Assembly: GCA_034112445.1 (NCBI GenBank)
Contig: JAWUVI010000031.1
Location: 1 to 23,835, forward strand
Direction of reading: 5' to 3'
Origin: Pelagadaptatus sp034112445
GTDB lineage: Bacteria > Pseudomonadota > Gammaproteobacteria > Pseudomonadales > Cellvibrionaceae
DNA length: 23,835 bases
Shown here: positions 6,584 to 14,657 of the stretch, in pieces
How positions within the stretch are numbered: position 1 is the stretch's first letter
Layout of the letters: every line of letters starts with the position of its first letter
Translations under genes and position numbers: made by a program
Notes under the pieces: model-generated
Seen by the model: only the letters and a program-made list of their open reading frames with translations
Databases searched by the model: none
Told to the model about the DNA's origin: nothing

Positions 6584-7012
6584 TCATTTTTTATACGGAG
6601 GTTCAGTTACCAAACCAACAGAAGGCGCGCCAGCACTTTGCAGCTCAGTCATTAAGGTAACCACCTTGCCATAATCTACTTTGCTATCCCCCCAAACCAA
6701 TACCGGCGTATTTGGCTTAGCCCGTAAAATTTTAGCCACTGTTGATGTGATTTCAGCCAATGGCTTAGCTTTCTTTTCATCGGCTCCTAGATTCAGGTAA
6801 TAAGTGCCGTCAACCTTTAAAGAAACAATCACTGGCTCATCGTCTTTATTCTCCATGGGCGTCGATGGAGCATCGGGCAGATCCACTTTAACCCCCTGTA
6901 TTAGCAGCGGCGCCGTGACCATAAACACCACCAATAAAACCAACATGACATCGATATAAGGGACGACGTTAATTTCAGCCATTGGTTTCTTTTTTACATT
7001 ACGGCGGAACAT
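6584..7012 (-). CDS. tolR: Tol-Pal stator protein TolR
   Basis: A 142-residue protein of the ExbD/TolR family. The single transmembrane helix (about 17-37) contains the proton-carrying Asp at 21 in VVPYIDVMLVLL. A periplasmic domain follows (VDLPDAP..., VSLKVDGTYYLN, VLVWGDSKVDYGKVVTLM). With TolQ it forms the proton-driven motor that energises TolA. It is separated from tolQ by 97 bp of very AT-rich DNA, much more than the near-contiguous arrangement in E. coli. Confidence 0.97.
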   Translation of the reverse strand: MFRRNVKKKPMAEINVVPYIDVMLVLLVVFMVTAPLLIQGVKVDLPDAPSTPMENKDDEPVIVSLKVDGTYYLNLGADEKKAKPLAEITSTVAKILRAKPNTPVLVWGDSKVDYGKVVTLMTELQSAGAPSVGLVTEPPYKK

Positions 7013-7075
7013 ATCAACCTACACATAAGTATTTATTAACTTTTAATTATCTATCAGCTTTTAAGCATTTATGGA

Positions 7076-7108
7076 CTTTGTTTTTATAAATATCAGATTT
7101 AAACAAAG
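7076..7108 (-). other. AT-rich hairpin between tolQ and tolR
   Basis: CTTTGTTT (7076-7083) and AAACAAAG (7101-7108) are exact inverse complements with a 17-base loop, starting directly after the tolQ stop codon. It may mark a transcript processing or attenuation point, but the stem has little GC, so the call is tentative. Confidence 0.3.
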
Positions 7109-7109
7109 A

Positions 7110-7802
7110 CTATTTTTTTGCATGAGCTTGGCGATGTAAAATAGATGAGAACTCTTCAGCAAAGGTTGCATACCCACTAGCAAGCGACTCAGCACTGGCA
7201 GAGAATTTGTTGTACGCCAACACAGCCGGAATAGCAGCAAACAAGCCCATAGCCGTAGCGACAAGAGCCTCTGATATGCCTGGGGCCACCGTGGCCAAGG
7301 TAGCTTGCTGAACATTGGCCAAACCACGAAATGAATTCATAATCCCCCACACTGTGCCAAACAATCCAATATAAGGACTGACGGAAGCCACACTGGCCAA
7401 AAAGGAAAGGTTGGTCTCAAGCTTTTCTTCTTCTCTTGATAGAGCTACGCGCATCGCCCTTTGGGCACCGTCCATTATTGCATCAGGATCGGCTTCTAGC
7501 TGCTGACGTAATCGGGTGAATTCTTTAAAGCCTGCACGAAACACACTCTCTATGCCATCAACCTGCCCATCTACTGAGCGATTATTTGACTGTCGAAACA
7601 ATTGATTTAAATCAGTGCCCGACCAAAAGTTTTTTTCAAACGCTTTAAAGTTTCTCTTGGCTTGTGACTGATAACGACCACGTTGGATAATCATCACCCA
7701 AGACACAACCGAAGCCCCAAATAATATCAGCATAACCATTTGGACCAATAAACTGGCATCAACCATTAAGCTTACAATAGATAACGAAGCTGGCTCCGAC
7801 AT
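7110..7802 (-). CDS. tolQ: Tol-Pal motor protein TolQ
   Basis: A 230-residue protein of the MotA/TolQ/ExbB family with three transmembrane helices (about 15-38, 135-158 and 170-196). Thr150 in GLFGTVWGIM and Thr183 in EALVATAMGLFAA correspond to the two conserved threonines of the ion pathway. Length equals E. coli TolQ. TolQ surrounds the TolR dimer helices and couples proton flow to TolA movement. An AAAGGAA ribosome-binding site precedes the ATG. The 94-bp gap before it could hold an operon-internal promoter, but I see no clear boxes. Confidence 0.97.
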   Translation of the reverse strand: MSEPASLSIVSLMVDASLLVQMVMLILFGASVVSWVMIIQRGRYQSQAKRNFKAFEKNFWSGTDLNQLFRQSNNRSVDGQVDGIESVFRAGFKEFTRLRQQLEADPDAIMDGAQRAMRVALSREEEKLETNLSFLASVASVSPYIGLFGTVWGIMNSFRGLANVQQATLATVAPGISEALVATAMGLFAAIPAVLAYNKFSASAESLASGYATFAEEFSSILHRQAHAKK

Positions 7803-7896
7803 TACAATTTCCTTTAAACAAAAACGTTGATTTTAATATGCGGCAGTTTACTGGTTTAAATACGAGATAAAAACGACAATTTCATACATTATTATT

Positions 7897-8331
7897 TTAT
7901 TTATCTGGCTCTAGATAACTCATCAAGGATGCCCTCAAGTCTGAAGGTATAGCTACTGGTTTCATCAAGCCGCGAACAACGCAAGCCACTTTGATCTCTG
8001 CACTGCACAACAGTTCCCCATCCCGGAAAACTTGCTGAAAGAAAATGACGTAGCTGCGCGCCACCTTTCTAAGGTTGGTATTTATCATCAAACTATCATC
8101 TAGGTACGCGGGAGAATGATATTGAGTATTTGCAGAGTGAACCACCATCAGTTTATCTGAAGTTATAACTGATGACTTATCGAATCCCAACGATCGCATA
8201 AACTCGGTTCGTCCACGTTCCATGTACTTAAGGTAATTCACGTAATAAACAATGCCTCCCGCATCGGTATCTTCGATATAAACTCGAACCGGAGCTGAAA
8301 AATAATTTGGCGGCCTAGCATTATCACTCAT
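7897..8331 (-). CDS. ybgC: Acyl-CoA thioesterase YbgC (tol-pal associated)
   Basis: A 144-residue single hotdog-fold protein of the 4-hydroxybenzoyl-CoA thioesterase/YbgC type. The signature VYIEDTDAGGIVYYVNYLKY places the catalytic Asp at 23. The usual VYH is VYY here. The helix ERGRTEFMRSLGF follows as in the family. It hydrolyses acyl-CoA or acyl-ACP thioesters in the cytoplasm; its link to Tol-Pal and phospholipid balance is only suggested by operon position. Its ATG overlaps the ruvB stop (ATGAGTGA, 8 bp), so the two are translationally coupled. Confidence 0.95.
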   Translation of the reverse strand: MSDNARPPNYFSAPVRVYIEDTDAGGIVYYVNYLKYMERGRTEFMRSLGFDKSSVITSDKLMVVHSANTQYHSPAYLDDSLMINTNLRKVARSYVIFFQQVFRDGELLCSAEIKVACVVRGLMKPVAIPSDLRASLMSYLEPDK

Positions 8332-9358
8332 GCTTTTTTAATCCAAAATGGTCGTATGCTTTTTGTGTTACAACACGACCTCTTGGTGTTCTAGCCATAA
8401 ACCCTTGCTGAATCAAATAAGGCTCTAATACATCCTCAATAGTATCTCGCTCTTCACTAATGGAAACAGCCAAGCTCTCTACCCCCACAGGTCCACCGCC
8501 GTAATGCTCAATCATTACCAATAATAACCGCCGATCCATATGATCAAAACCTTTGGCATCAACACTGAGCATATCCAATGCTTTATCAGCAGAAACAGCA
8601 TCAATGTTGCCTCCGTATTTTACTTCTGCATAATCTCTAACTCGGCGCAGTAAGCGATTGGCAATTCGTGGCGTGCCACGAGAACGCCGTGCTATTTCAA
8701 ATGCACCTTCGGCATCTATCGTCATGTCTTGCAACCGAGCCGAGCGTGAAACAATATGCTGTAAGTCGTCGACATTGTAGAACTCCAACCGCTGAACTAT
8801 TCCAAACCGGTCCCTCAAAGGTGAGGTTAATAATCCAGCTCTAGTCGTAGCTCCCACGAGGGTAAACGGTGGTAAATCAAGCTTAATAGAGCGCGCCGCT
8901 GGCCCTTCGCCAATCATTATATCCAACTGAAAATCTTCCATCGCTGGATACAAAACCTCTTCAACATGTGGGCTTAGACGATGAATCTCATCAATGAACA
9001 GCACATCTCCGGGTTCAAGATTTGTCATTAATGCCGCCAAGTCTCCGGCTTTTTCTAGCACAGGTCCTGATGTGGTTTTGATTGAAGCTCCCATCTCATT
9101 GGCAATGATATTGGCCAATGTTGTTTTCCCCAAGCCTGGAGGACCAAACACTAACGTGTGGTCTAAAGCTTCTTGGCGACCTTTGGCTGCCTGAATAAAA
9201 ATATCCATTTGCTCTCGAACTCTTGGCTGCCCGGCATAATCCTCTAGCGATTGCGGTCTTACCGCTCGATCTTGGACATCTTCACGAACCGCCGCCACAG
9301 GAGAAATAATCCTGTCACTATTATCTAGCTCATCCAGAAACGTATCTTTTTCAATCAT
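8324..9358 (-). CDS. ruvB: Holliday junction branch-migration ATPase RuvB
   Basis: A 344-residue AAA+ helicase: Walker A GPPGLGKTT at 72-80, Walker B VLFIDEIH at 119-126, sensor 1 VGATTRAG, arginine-finger region SPLRDRFG, and a C-terminal winged-helix domain (GPVGVESLAVSISEERDTIEDV) for DNA. RuvB hexamers drive branch migration of Holliday junctions held by RuvA. Length and motifs match the family throughout. It follows ruvA by 43 bp and overlaps ybgC. Confidence 0.98.
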   Translation of the reverse strand: MIEKDTFLDELDNSDRIISPVAAVREDVQDRAVRPQSLEDYAGQPRVREQMDIFIQAAKGRQEALDHTLVFGPPGLGKTTLANIIANEMGASIKTTSGPVLEKAGDLAALMTNLEPGDVLFIDEIHRLSPHVEEVLYPAMEDFQLDIMIGEGPAARSIKLDLPPFTLVGATTRAGLLTSPLRDRFGIVQRLEFYNVDDLQHIVSRSARLQDMTIDAEGAFEIARRSRGTPRIANRLLRRVRDYAEVKYGGNIDAVSADKALDMLSVDAKGFDHMDRRLLLVMIEHYGGGPVGVESLAVSISEERDTIEDVLEPYLIQQGFMARTPRGRVVTQKAYDHFGLKKHE

Positions 9359-9401
9359 GGTTATACCATCGTGTTTTTTTGCTGGGATTAAAACTCTCGG
9401 C

Positions 9402-10028
9402 TTAAACTGGCATCAAGCTTTTTAACGCCAAACGAATCAGGTCTTCACTGCGCTCAACCGTGTGATCGCGTAATACACGAGTCACCATTTTTGTCGCATC
9501 TGCCGGCTTGTAACCTAAACTAATCAACGCACTCTCAGCTTCTTCAGAGATGCTATTTATGGCCACAGGCTTAGAGCCCGTACTGGCCATTTCCATTGCC
9601 GCCAAAGGCGATCCAGTATGCTGCCATTGCTTTAATTTATCTCTTAATTCAATGATCAACCTTTCTGCCGTTTTTTTGCCAACACCAGGCACTTTAACCA
9701 AGGCCGCGACATTGTTATCCATAACGCAGTGAACTAGCTGACCGCTTTCCATACCGGATAGAATCCCAAGCGCCATTTTAGGACCAACACCATTAACTTT
9801 AATAAGGGTGCGAAATAGTTCTCGATCTTTCTTGGTTGAAAAACCAAATAAGGTTTGCGCCGTTTCTGATACAGAAAAATGCGTCAATAAAGTCACTTGT
9901 TTACCCACTTCGGGTAGCTGGTACAAGGTTGTCATTGGCACCAGTATTTCATAGCCAACACCTTGTACATCCACCAATATTTCTGGGGCTTGTTTTTCTA
10001 TTAACTGTCCTTGAATACGACCAATCAT
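9402..10028 (-). CDS. ruvA: Holliday junction-binding protein RuvA
   Basis: A 208-residue protein with the three RuvA domains: an N-terminal OB fold (MIGRIQGQLIEKQAPEILVD), a middle region with two helix-hairpin-helix motifs (LIKVNGVGPKMALGIL and LVKVPGVGKKTAERLI), and a C-terminal RuvB-contact helix bundle (EAESALISLGYKPADATKMV). RuvA tetramers clamp the four-way junction and recruit RuvB. It lies 42 bp after ruvC. Confidence 0.98.
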   Translation of the reverse strand: MIGRIQGQLIEKQAPEILVDVQGVGYEILVPMTTLYQLPEVGKQVTLLTHFSVSETAQTLFGFSTKKDRELFRTLIKVNGVGPKMALGILSGMESGQLVHCVMDNNVAALVKVPGVGKKTAERLIIELRDKLKQWQHTGSPLAAMEMASTGSKPVAINSISEEAESALISLGYKPADATKMVTRVLRDHTVERSEDLIRLALKSLMPV

Positions 10029-10070
10029 ATTAAACTCTTATGGAAAAATACTGACACGACATAAAGGCCA

Positions 10071-10589
10071 TCAGACCATACGACCGCGACGAAAAGTTCT
10101 AGCTTGCGCCACATTAATGAGGTGGTGATGGCTATTGGCATGGCACAAAGCCACGGCTAACGCATCGGCGGCATCTTCTTGCGGTGAAGCCGGAAGCTTC
10201 AACAACGCTTTCACCATATGTTGAACTTGGTGCTTCTCAGCTGCTCCAGTTCCCACAACCGACTGTTTTACCTTGCGAGCTTCATATTCAAACACAGGTA
10301 AATCATGGCTTACCGCCGCGACAATTGCAGCGCCCCGCGCCTGCCCTAGTTTTAACGCTGAACCAGCACTTTTTGCCATAAAGACTTGCTCGACTGCCAC
10401 CTCATCAGGGTTATATTCTTCGATAATTTCACAAACAGACTGGAAAATAACTTTAAGACGAGCCGGCAATTCTGTTTTAGGTATTCGGATTACTCCGCTG
10501 CCTACATATTCTGTTGCGCTACCTATCCGATTGATAATACCGAAGCCAGTTTTAATCGAACCTGGGTCTATTCCTAAAATCAACGTCAT
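10071..10589 (-). CDS. ruvC: Holliday junction resolvase RuvC
   Basis: A 172-residue nuclease with the RNase H-like fold of RuvC. The acidic catalytic residues are visible at Asp8 (ILGIDPGS), Glu67 (VAVEQVFM) and Asp139/Asp142 (QEDAADALAVA). It cuts Holliday junctions symmetrically in the RuvABC complex. I chose ATG 10589 because MTLILGIDPG matches the family start and GGGGTG lies about 9 bases upstream; an in-frame GTG at 10601 would add four residues. It starts roughly 90 bp after the aspS terminator, so a separate ruv promoter is expected. yebC, which usually precedes ruvC in related genomes, is absent. Confidence 0.97.
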   Translation of the reverse strand: MTLILGIDPGSIKTGFGIINRIGSATEYVGSGVIRIPKTELPARLKVIFQSVCEIIEEYNPDEVAVEQVFMAKSAGSALKLGQARGAAIVAAVSHDLPVFEYEARKVKQSVVGTGAAEKHQVQHMVKALLKLPASPQEDAADALAVALCHANSHHHLINVAQARTFRRGRMV

Positions 10590-10676
10590 TACTAAAAACA
10601 CCCCAAAAACATTAGCACACTAAATACTGTTTTTACATCCAGTAGTTTCGCAGCGAAATAGATTGTCGTCAAGCAC

Positions 10677-10700
10677 AAAAAAGCCAGCGCAAGGCTGGCC
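10677..10700 (-). terminator. Rho-independent terminator of aspS
   Basis: On the minus strand GCCAGC and GCTGGC (10699-10694 with 10688-10683) form a GC-rich stem with a five-base loop, followed by TTTTTT. It lies 30 bp after the aspS stop and separates aspS from the ruv-tol block. Confidence 0.85.
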
Positions 10701-10729
10701 TGATAACTCATCAACTTTCTATCGATAAC

Positions 10730-12511
10730 TTATTGAGCTTCTTTTGATGCTTCTTTCTTTTTCAATCGGATATTCAGTTCGCGTAGTTGCTCAATATCAA
10801 CCGCACCAGGCGCATCAGTCATTACGTCAGATGCACTTTGGGTTTTTGGAAAAGCGATCACATCACGAATAGAGGCAGAACCAGTCATCAACATAATTAA
10901 ACGATCTAGGCCAAACGCCAAACCACCGTGAGGCGGAGCACCATATTGCAACGCATCCAATAAGAACCCAAATTTCTCACGCTGTTCTTCTTCCGCTATA
11001 CCCAAAACACCAAACACAACTTGTTGCATCTCTTGCTGATGGATACGGATAGACCCGCCACCCAATTCGCAACCATTCAAAACCATATCGTATGCGAGAG
11101 ACAAGGCCGTTTCAGGGCTATCTTTTAACTCTTGTGCCGTACAAGCCGGTGCCGTAAACGGGTGATGAATGGCCGTCAAGCCACCTGCATCGGTTGCTTC
11201 AAACATAGGGAAATCGACAACCCACATAGGCGCCCATTCACACGTGTACATATCTAAATCTTCACCTACTTTACAACGCAGGGCTCCCAGTGCTTCGCTC
11301 ACTATCTTAGACTTGTCGGCACCAAAGAAAACGATATCGCCATTTTGCGCACCGATGCGCTGCATAACGTTCATAGTGACTTCATCGCCGAGGAACTTGA
11401 TAATCGGCGACTGCAAACCTTCTACGCCTTTTTCAATTTCATTGACTTTAATCCACGCCAAACCTTTTGCACCATAAATACTGACAAATTTGGTGTAGGA
11501 ATCTATTTGCTTACGCGAAATCGATGCACCACCGGTCACCTTCATGGCCGTTACACGACACGTAGGATCGTTAGCAGGCCCCGCAAAAACTTTAAATTCG
11601 ATATCTTTCAACAAGTCTTTAATTTCGACTAGTTCAACCGGTATTCTTAAATCAGGCTTATCCGATCCATATCTTTCCATAGCTTCTGAATAAGGCATGC
11701 GTGGAAACTCATCAAACTCAACACCTTTTAATTCAGAAAATAACTTGCGAATCATGGCTTCTGTCACTGCCATAATTTGCTCTTCGCTCATAAACGACGT
11801 TTCTATATCGATTTGGGTAAATTCAGGCTGGCGATCTGCACGTAAATCTTCATCTCGGAAGCATTTAGCAATTTGATAATAGCGATCAAAACCAGACACC
11901 ATCAACAACTGCTTGAATAATTGAGGAGATTGCGGCAACGCAAAGAATTTCCCCTCATGAGTACGTGAAGGCACCAGATAGTCACGTGCACCCTCAGGTG
12001 TAGCGCGAGTTAAAATTGGTGTTTCAATATCTAAAAAACCGTTGTCGTCTAAAAAATTACGAATGGCATTGGTTACCTTTGAACGAAACCGTAAGTTCTG
12101 TTGCATTTCATCACGGCGCAAATCCATGTAACGGAATTTTAAACGAACATCCTCACCTACTTTATTGTGCTCATTGAGCGGAAATGGAGGCGTCTCAGAT
12201 GCATTTAAAACATCCAACTCTAGGCCATACACTTCTATTTCACCCGTTTTCATATTGGGATTTACCGTTGCATCACTGCGGGCCCTAACACGGCCTTTAA
12301 CTTGCAATACATATTCCGAACGAACGCTATCGGCTAATTCAAAATTCTGTTGACCATCAGGATCAAATACAACTTGAACAATGCCTTCACGGTCACGCAA
12401 ATCAATAAAAATCACCCCACCATGGTCACGACGACGATCAACCCAACCACAAAGGGTTACTTCTTGGTCGATAAATGAAGCATTTAAGGCACCGCAGTAC
12501 TCTGTGCGCAT
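10730..12511 (-). CDS. aspS: Aspartyl-tRNA synthetase, predicted non-discriminating
   Basis: A 593-residue bacterial-type class II synthetase. The N-terminal OB anticodon-binding domain is CGWVDRRRDHGG..., class II motif 2 is in CFRDEDLRADRQPEFTQIDIE, a GAD insertion is in the middle, and motif 3 is GLAFGLDRL near the C terminus. It charges tRNA with Asp. His30 and Ala81 stand where discriminating E. coli AspRS has Leu30 and Lys81. In Pseudomonas aeruginosa the His/Gly pair at these positions was shown to relax specificity, so this enzyme probably also charges tRNA-Asn for GatCAB amidation; that is inference. It follows the FmdB-family gene by about 66 bp and ends in a strong terminator. Confidence 0.97.
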   Translation of the reverse strand: MRTEYCGALNASFIDQEVTLCGWVDRRRDHGGVIFIDLRDREGIVQVVFDPDGQQNFELADSVRSEYVLQVKGRVRARSDATVNPNMKTGEIEVYGLELDVLNASETPPFPLNEHNKVGEDVRLKFRYMDLRRDEMQQNLRFRSKVTNAIRNFLDDNGFLDIETPILTRATPEGARDYLVPSRTHEGKFFALPQSPQLFKQLLMVSGFDRYYQIAKCFRDEDLRADRQPEFTQIDIETSFMSEEQIMAVTEAMIRKLFSELKGVEFDEFPRMPYSEAMERYGSDKPDLRIPVELVEIKDLLKDIEFKVFAGPANDPTCRVTAMKVTGGASISRKQIDSYTKFVSIYGAKGLAWIKVNEIEKGVEGLQSPIIKFLGDEVTMNVMQRIGAQNGDIVFFGADKSKIVSEALGALRCKVGEDLDMYTCEWAPMWVVDFPMFEATDAGGLTAIHHPFTAPACTAQELKDSPETALSLAYDMVLNGCELGGGSIRIHQQEMQQVVFGVLGIAEEEQREKFGFLLDALQYGAPPHGGLAFGLDRLIMLMTGSASIRDVIAFPKTQSASDVMTDAPGAVDIEQLRELNIRLKKKEASKEAQ

Positions 12512-12577
12512 AGATTTTCCCTACTCTTATATATTAATAAATGAAATGATTAAATTTTGCAGGCCTGAATTCTCAGG

Positions 12578-12817
12578 CTAACTAGATTCGCTACTTGTCG
12601 ACTTTTTATCGCCGGCTAAATTTTTCTTTTTATTGCCTGTCTTAAAATCAGTTTCATACCAGCCGCCGCCCGCCAAACGAAAACTTGGAGCCGATATTTG
12701 TTTTTTTAATTCAGGCTTTTTACACTCTGGACATTCAACCAAAGGCGTATCACTGATTTTTTGTAAAGCTTCCAGCGCATGACCACATGCGCCACATGCG
12801 TATTCATAAATTGGCAT
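12578..12817 (-). CDS. FmdB-family zinc-ribbon protein
   Basis: A 79-residue protein opening with MPIYEYACGACGHALEALQ, a diagnostic start for the FmdB/CxxC putative regulatory family. Two CxxC pairs (CGAC and CPEC) form a zinc ribbon, followed by the SAPSFRLAGGGWYETDF segment common in gammaproteobacterial members and a Lys/Ser-rich tail. Function is not established. The ATG at 12817 is chosen because GAGGTG precedes it; an in-frame TTG four codons upstream would overlap that site. It leads the aspS transcript, an arrangement seen in many relatives. Confidence 0.92.
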   Translation of the reverse strand: MPIYEYACGACGHALEALQKISDTPLVECPECKKPELKKQISAPSFRLAGGGWYETDFKTGNKKKNLAGDKKSTSSESS

Positions 12818-12882
12818 CAAACACCTCAAGATCTTAGCCTAGCAACCGATATAATTAGCTAAGCGCATCAATAAAACCAAAC

Positions 12883-12911
12883 ATTATACCCCAGCCTTAC
12901 GATAGGGTTAA
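12883..12911 (-). promoter_or_regulatory. Promoter of the FmdB-aspS unit
   Basis: On the minus strand TTAACC (12911-12906) and a perfect TATAAT (12888-12883) are separated by exactly 17 bp, upstream of the FmdB-family gene by a leader of about 60 bases. It has a strong sigma-70 appearance. Confidence 0.75.
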
Positions 12912-12988
12912 CCGACTATTCGCGACAAAACACCTCAATTGCTATGCTGGAGGGTGTATATAGCCCAATAATCGTTCAGGACTTTAAA

Positions 12989-14119
12989 ATGCTTGTCAGT
13001 AATCACGCCGAAATTGACCTTGAACTTGTTGATGACTTCTTTCACGATTTTACGGTGAATTATGAAAACGCCGAGCATGCGCTTATCGAGCTCGAAAATT
13101 ACCCTAATGATATCGAGTTAGCCCGAGACTTATTTCGCTCAATCCACACCATCAAAGGCAATTTCATTTACATTGGATTAAGAGATTTATCGCCTTTACT
13201 GCAAAGTGTTGAAGATGTTTTAGAGTTATTGCGCAGCGGTGAATTACGCTACGACGATTTACTCAGCGATGTCGTATTAGTCGCATTAGATAAAACCAAA
13301 CTACTTATCAACGAAAATCTTTACGGCTCCGATTCGAATATCACGTTAAAACGCTTTAACCGGATATGCCAAAGCATTTCGGATATAGCACTGGTCAATA
13401 AGTCTGGGCGCCAAACCGCTATCCGACAAGCCCTACAGGTATTATCACCCAACGTTAAATTGCCACCATTGCGAGAAGCCCTAGAAGAAAGTAAAACTCA
13501 ACTCGACAATTTCACTCAGCATTTAAACGACTTACAAATAGACATAACCCAAGATATCGCCTTTATTAATCAATTAACCCCCGCATTGGAAGCTCGGTCA
13601 TCATTTTGGGCTGGACGCAGCTACAGAATTGCCCGACTTTGTCTTGCTATGAACAGAGTTGCTGGTGAACCTATTGATCCGGCTCAACTCGCCATGGCAG
13701 CCTTGATGCACGATTTAAGCATGGCATTTTTACCGATAGAAACATTGCATAAAGAACAACCGCTTAGTAATACCGAAAAAAAGCACATGCATTCACACGT
13801 TCGCCTAAGTCATGATTTATTGGTGAAAATGGAAAAGTGGGAAGACGCCAGTGAAATGGTGCTACAACATCATGAACGCTGTAACGGCAAAGGTTACCCA
13901 AAAAAATTAACCAGCGAAGAGATTTGTCCCGGCGCCAAGATTATAGCTATTGCCGACACATTTGATGCCTGTCGGTTTGCAAGAGCCTATAAACTTGAAC
14001 AAAAAAGACCACTAGTGCGTGCTGTACTAGAAATCAACCGGCAATCAGATGACGAGTTTGATGGCTATTGGGTCGACATTTTCAACCAAGTGGCCAAACA
14101 GAATTTTATTCATAAATAA
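12989..14119 (+). CDS. Hpt phosphotransfer domain fused to an HD-GYP-like domain
   Basis: A 376-residue cytoplasmic protein. Residues about 5-110 form an Hpt domain with phospho-acceptor His53 in SIHTIKGNFIYIG. A helical linker follows. From about 205 there is an HD-GYP-like domain: HD at 241-242, a downstream His in HSHVRLSH, HH at 294-295, GKGYP at 300-304 and DTFDA at 323-327. The canonical HDxGK reads HDLSM, so the Lys (and Gly) of the metal site is lost while the rest aligns well. It could therefore be a weak or inactive cyclic di-GMP phosphodiesterase controlled by phosphorelay; that is inference. ATG 12989 is preferred over ATG 12944 because AGGAC precedes it. No kinase or receiver gene is adjacent. 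It is divergent from the FmdB-aspS unit. Confidence 0.82.
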   Translation: MLVSNHAEIDLELVDDFFHDFTVNYENAEHALIELENYPNDIELARDLFRSIHTIKGNFIYIGLRDLSPLLQSVEDVLELLRSGELRYDDLLSDVVLVALDKTKLLINENLYGSDSNITLKRFNRICQSISDIALVNKSGRQTAIRQALQVLSPNVKLPPLREALEESKTQLDNFTQHLNDLQIDITQDIAFINQLTPALEARSSFWAGRSYRIARLCLAMNRVAGEPIDPAQLAMAALMHDLSMAFLPIETLHKEQPLSNTEKKHMHSHVRLSHDLLVKMEKWEDASEMVLQHHERCNGKGYPKKLTSEEICPGAKIIAIADTFDACRFARAYKLEQKRPLVRAVLEINRQSDDEFDGYWVDIFNQVAKQNFIHK

Positions 14120-14198
14120 ACCCGTTTTTTTGCAAGATTCGCTTATACCAGGAAGATCAAAAAACGCCCAAAAAACAGTTTATTTATACAAAAAAATA

Positions 14199-14227
14199 TT
14201 GCCGCAATTCAGTTAATGGATTATATA
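14199..14227 (+). promoter_or_regulatory. Promoter of the HU-family gene
   Basis: TTGCCG (14199-14204) and TATATA (14222-14227) are 17 bp apart, about 50 bp upstream of the ATG at 14284, which has GAAGGA as ribosome-binding site. Confidence 0.5.
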
Positions 14228-14283
14228 TGGGTGTGTCTGAAAGACTGGAAAACATGGACTAAATAACATGGAAGGAACATCTT

Positions 14284-14649
14284 ATGCCCGCCAGTAAAGC
14301 CCCCACAAAGAGCAGTAACGCTGAAAAGAAAATCAAGGCCATCGGCAATCGTTATACAAAAACCCAAATCATCGATCAAATTGCAGGTAATACAGAGCTG
14401 ACAAAGAAACAAGTTCAAGCCGTACTAGATGAACTGAGCGATCTTATTGAGGGACATGTAAAGAAACGTGGCGTAGGTGAGTTTGTACTTCCTGGACTGA
14501 TGAAAATCACAACCATCAAAAAACCGGCTCGTAAAGCCCGCAAAGGTCTTAACCCTTTCACCGGTGAAGAGGCAACCTTTGCGGCAAAACCCGCCAGTAC
14601 TCAAATCAAGATTCGTCCTCTAAAGAAATTAAAGGATATGGCCCTTTAG
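14284..14649 (+). CDS. HU-family DNA-binding protein with basic N-terminal tail
   Basis: A 121-residue protein of the HU/IHF superfamily. About 20 Lys/Ser/Ala-rich residues precede the fold. The dimerisation helices (YTKTQIIDQIAG, TKKQVQAVLDELSDLIEGHV) and beta core (GEFVLPGLMKITT) follow. The DNA-binding arm is basic (KKPARKARKGLNPFTGE), with the conserved Asn-Pro at its tip. Members bend DNA and shape the nucleoid. This extended form differs from the roughly 90-residue HupA/HupB and is a separate paralogue type. It meets the HIT gene tail to tail with 8 bp between stops, so no separate terminator fits there. Confidence 0.9.
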   Translation: MPASKAPTKSSNAEKKIKAIGNRYTKTQIIDQIAGNTELTKKQVQAVLDELSDLIEGHVKKRGVGEFVLPGLMKITTIKKPARKARKGLNPFTGEEATFAAKPASTQIKIRPLKKLKDMAL

Positions 14650-14657
14650 CTGGCTGT

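Noticed and set aside
7061..7327. 88-codon frame overlapping the tolQ end
   Set aside because: It is antiparallel in phase to the well-supported tolQ coding sequence, with an odd Trp/Leu/Arg-rich composition; it is a shadow frame.
10184..10623. Plus-strand frames opposite ruvC
   Set aside because: They are antisense shadows of ruvC, with no start signals or recognisable motifs.
11169..11632. Plus-strand frames opposite aspS
   Set aside because: They lie entirely antisense to a full-length, highly conserved synthetase and show no family features.
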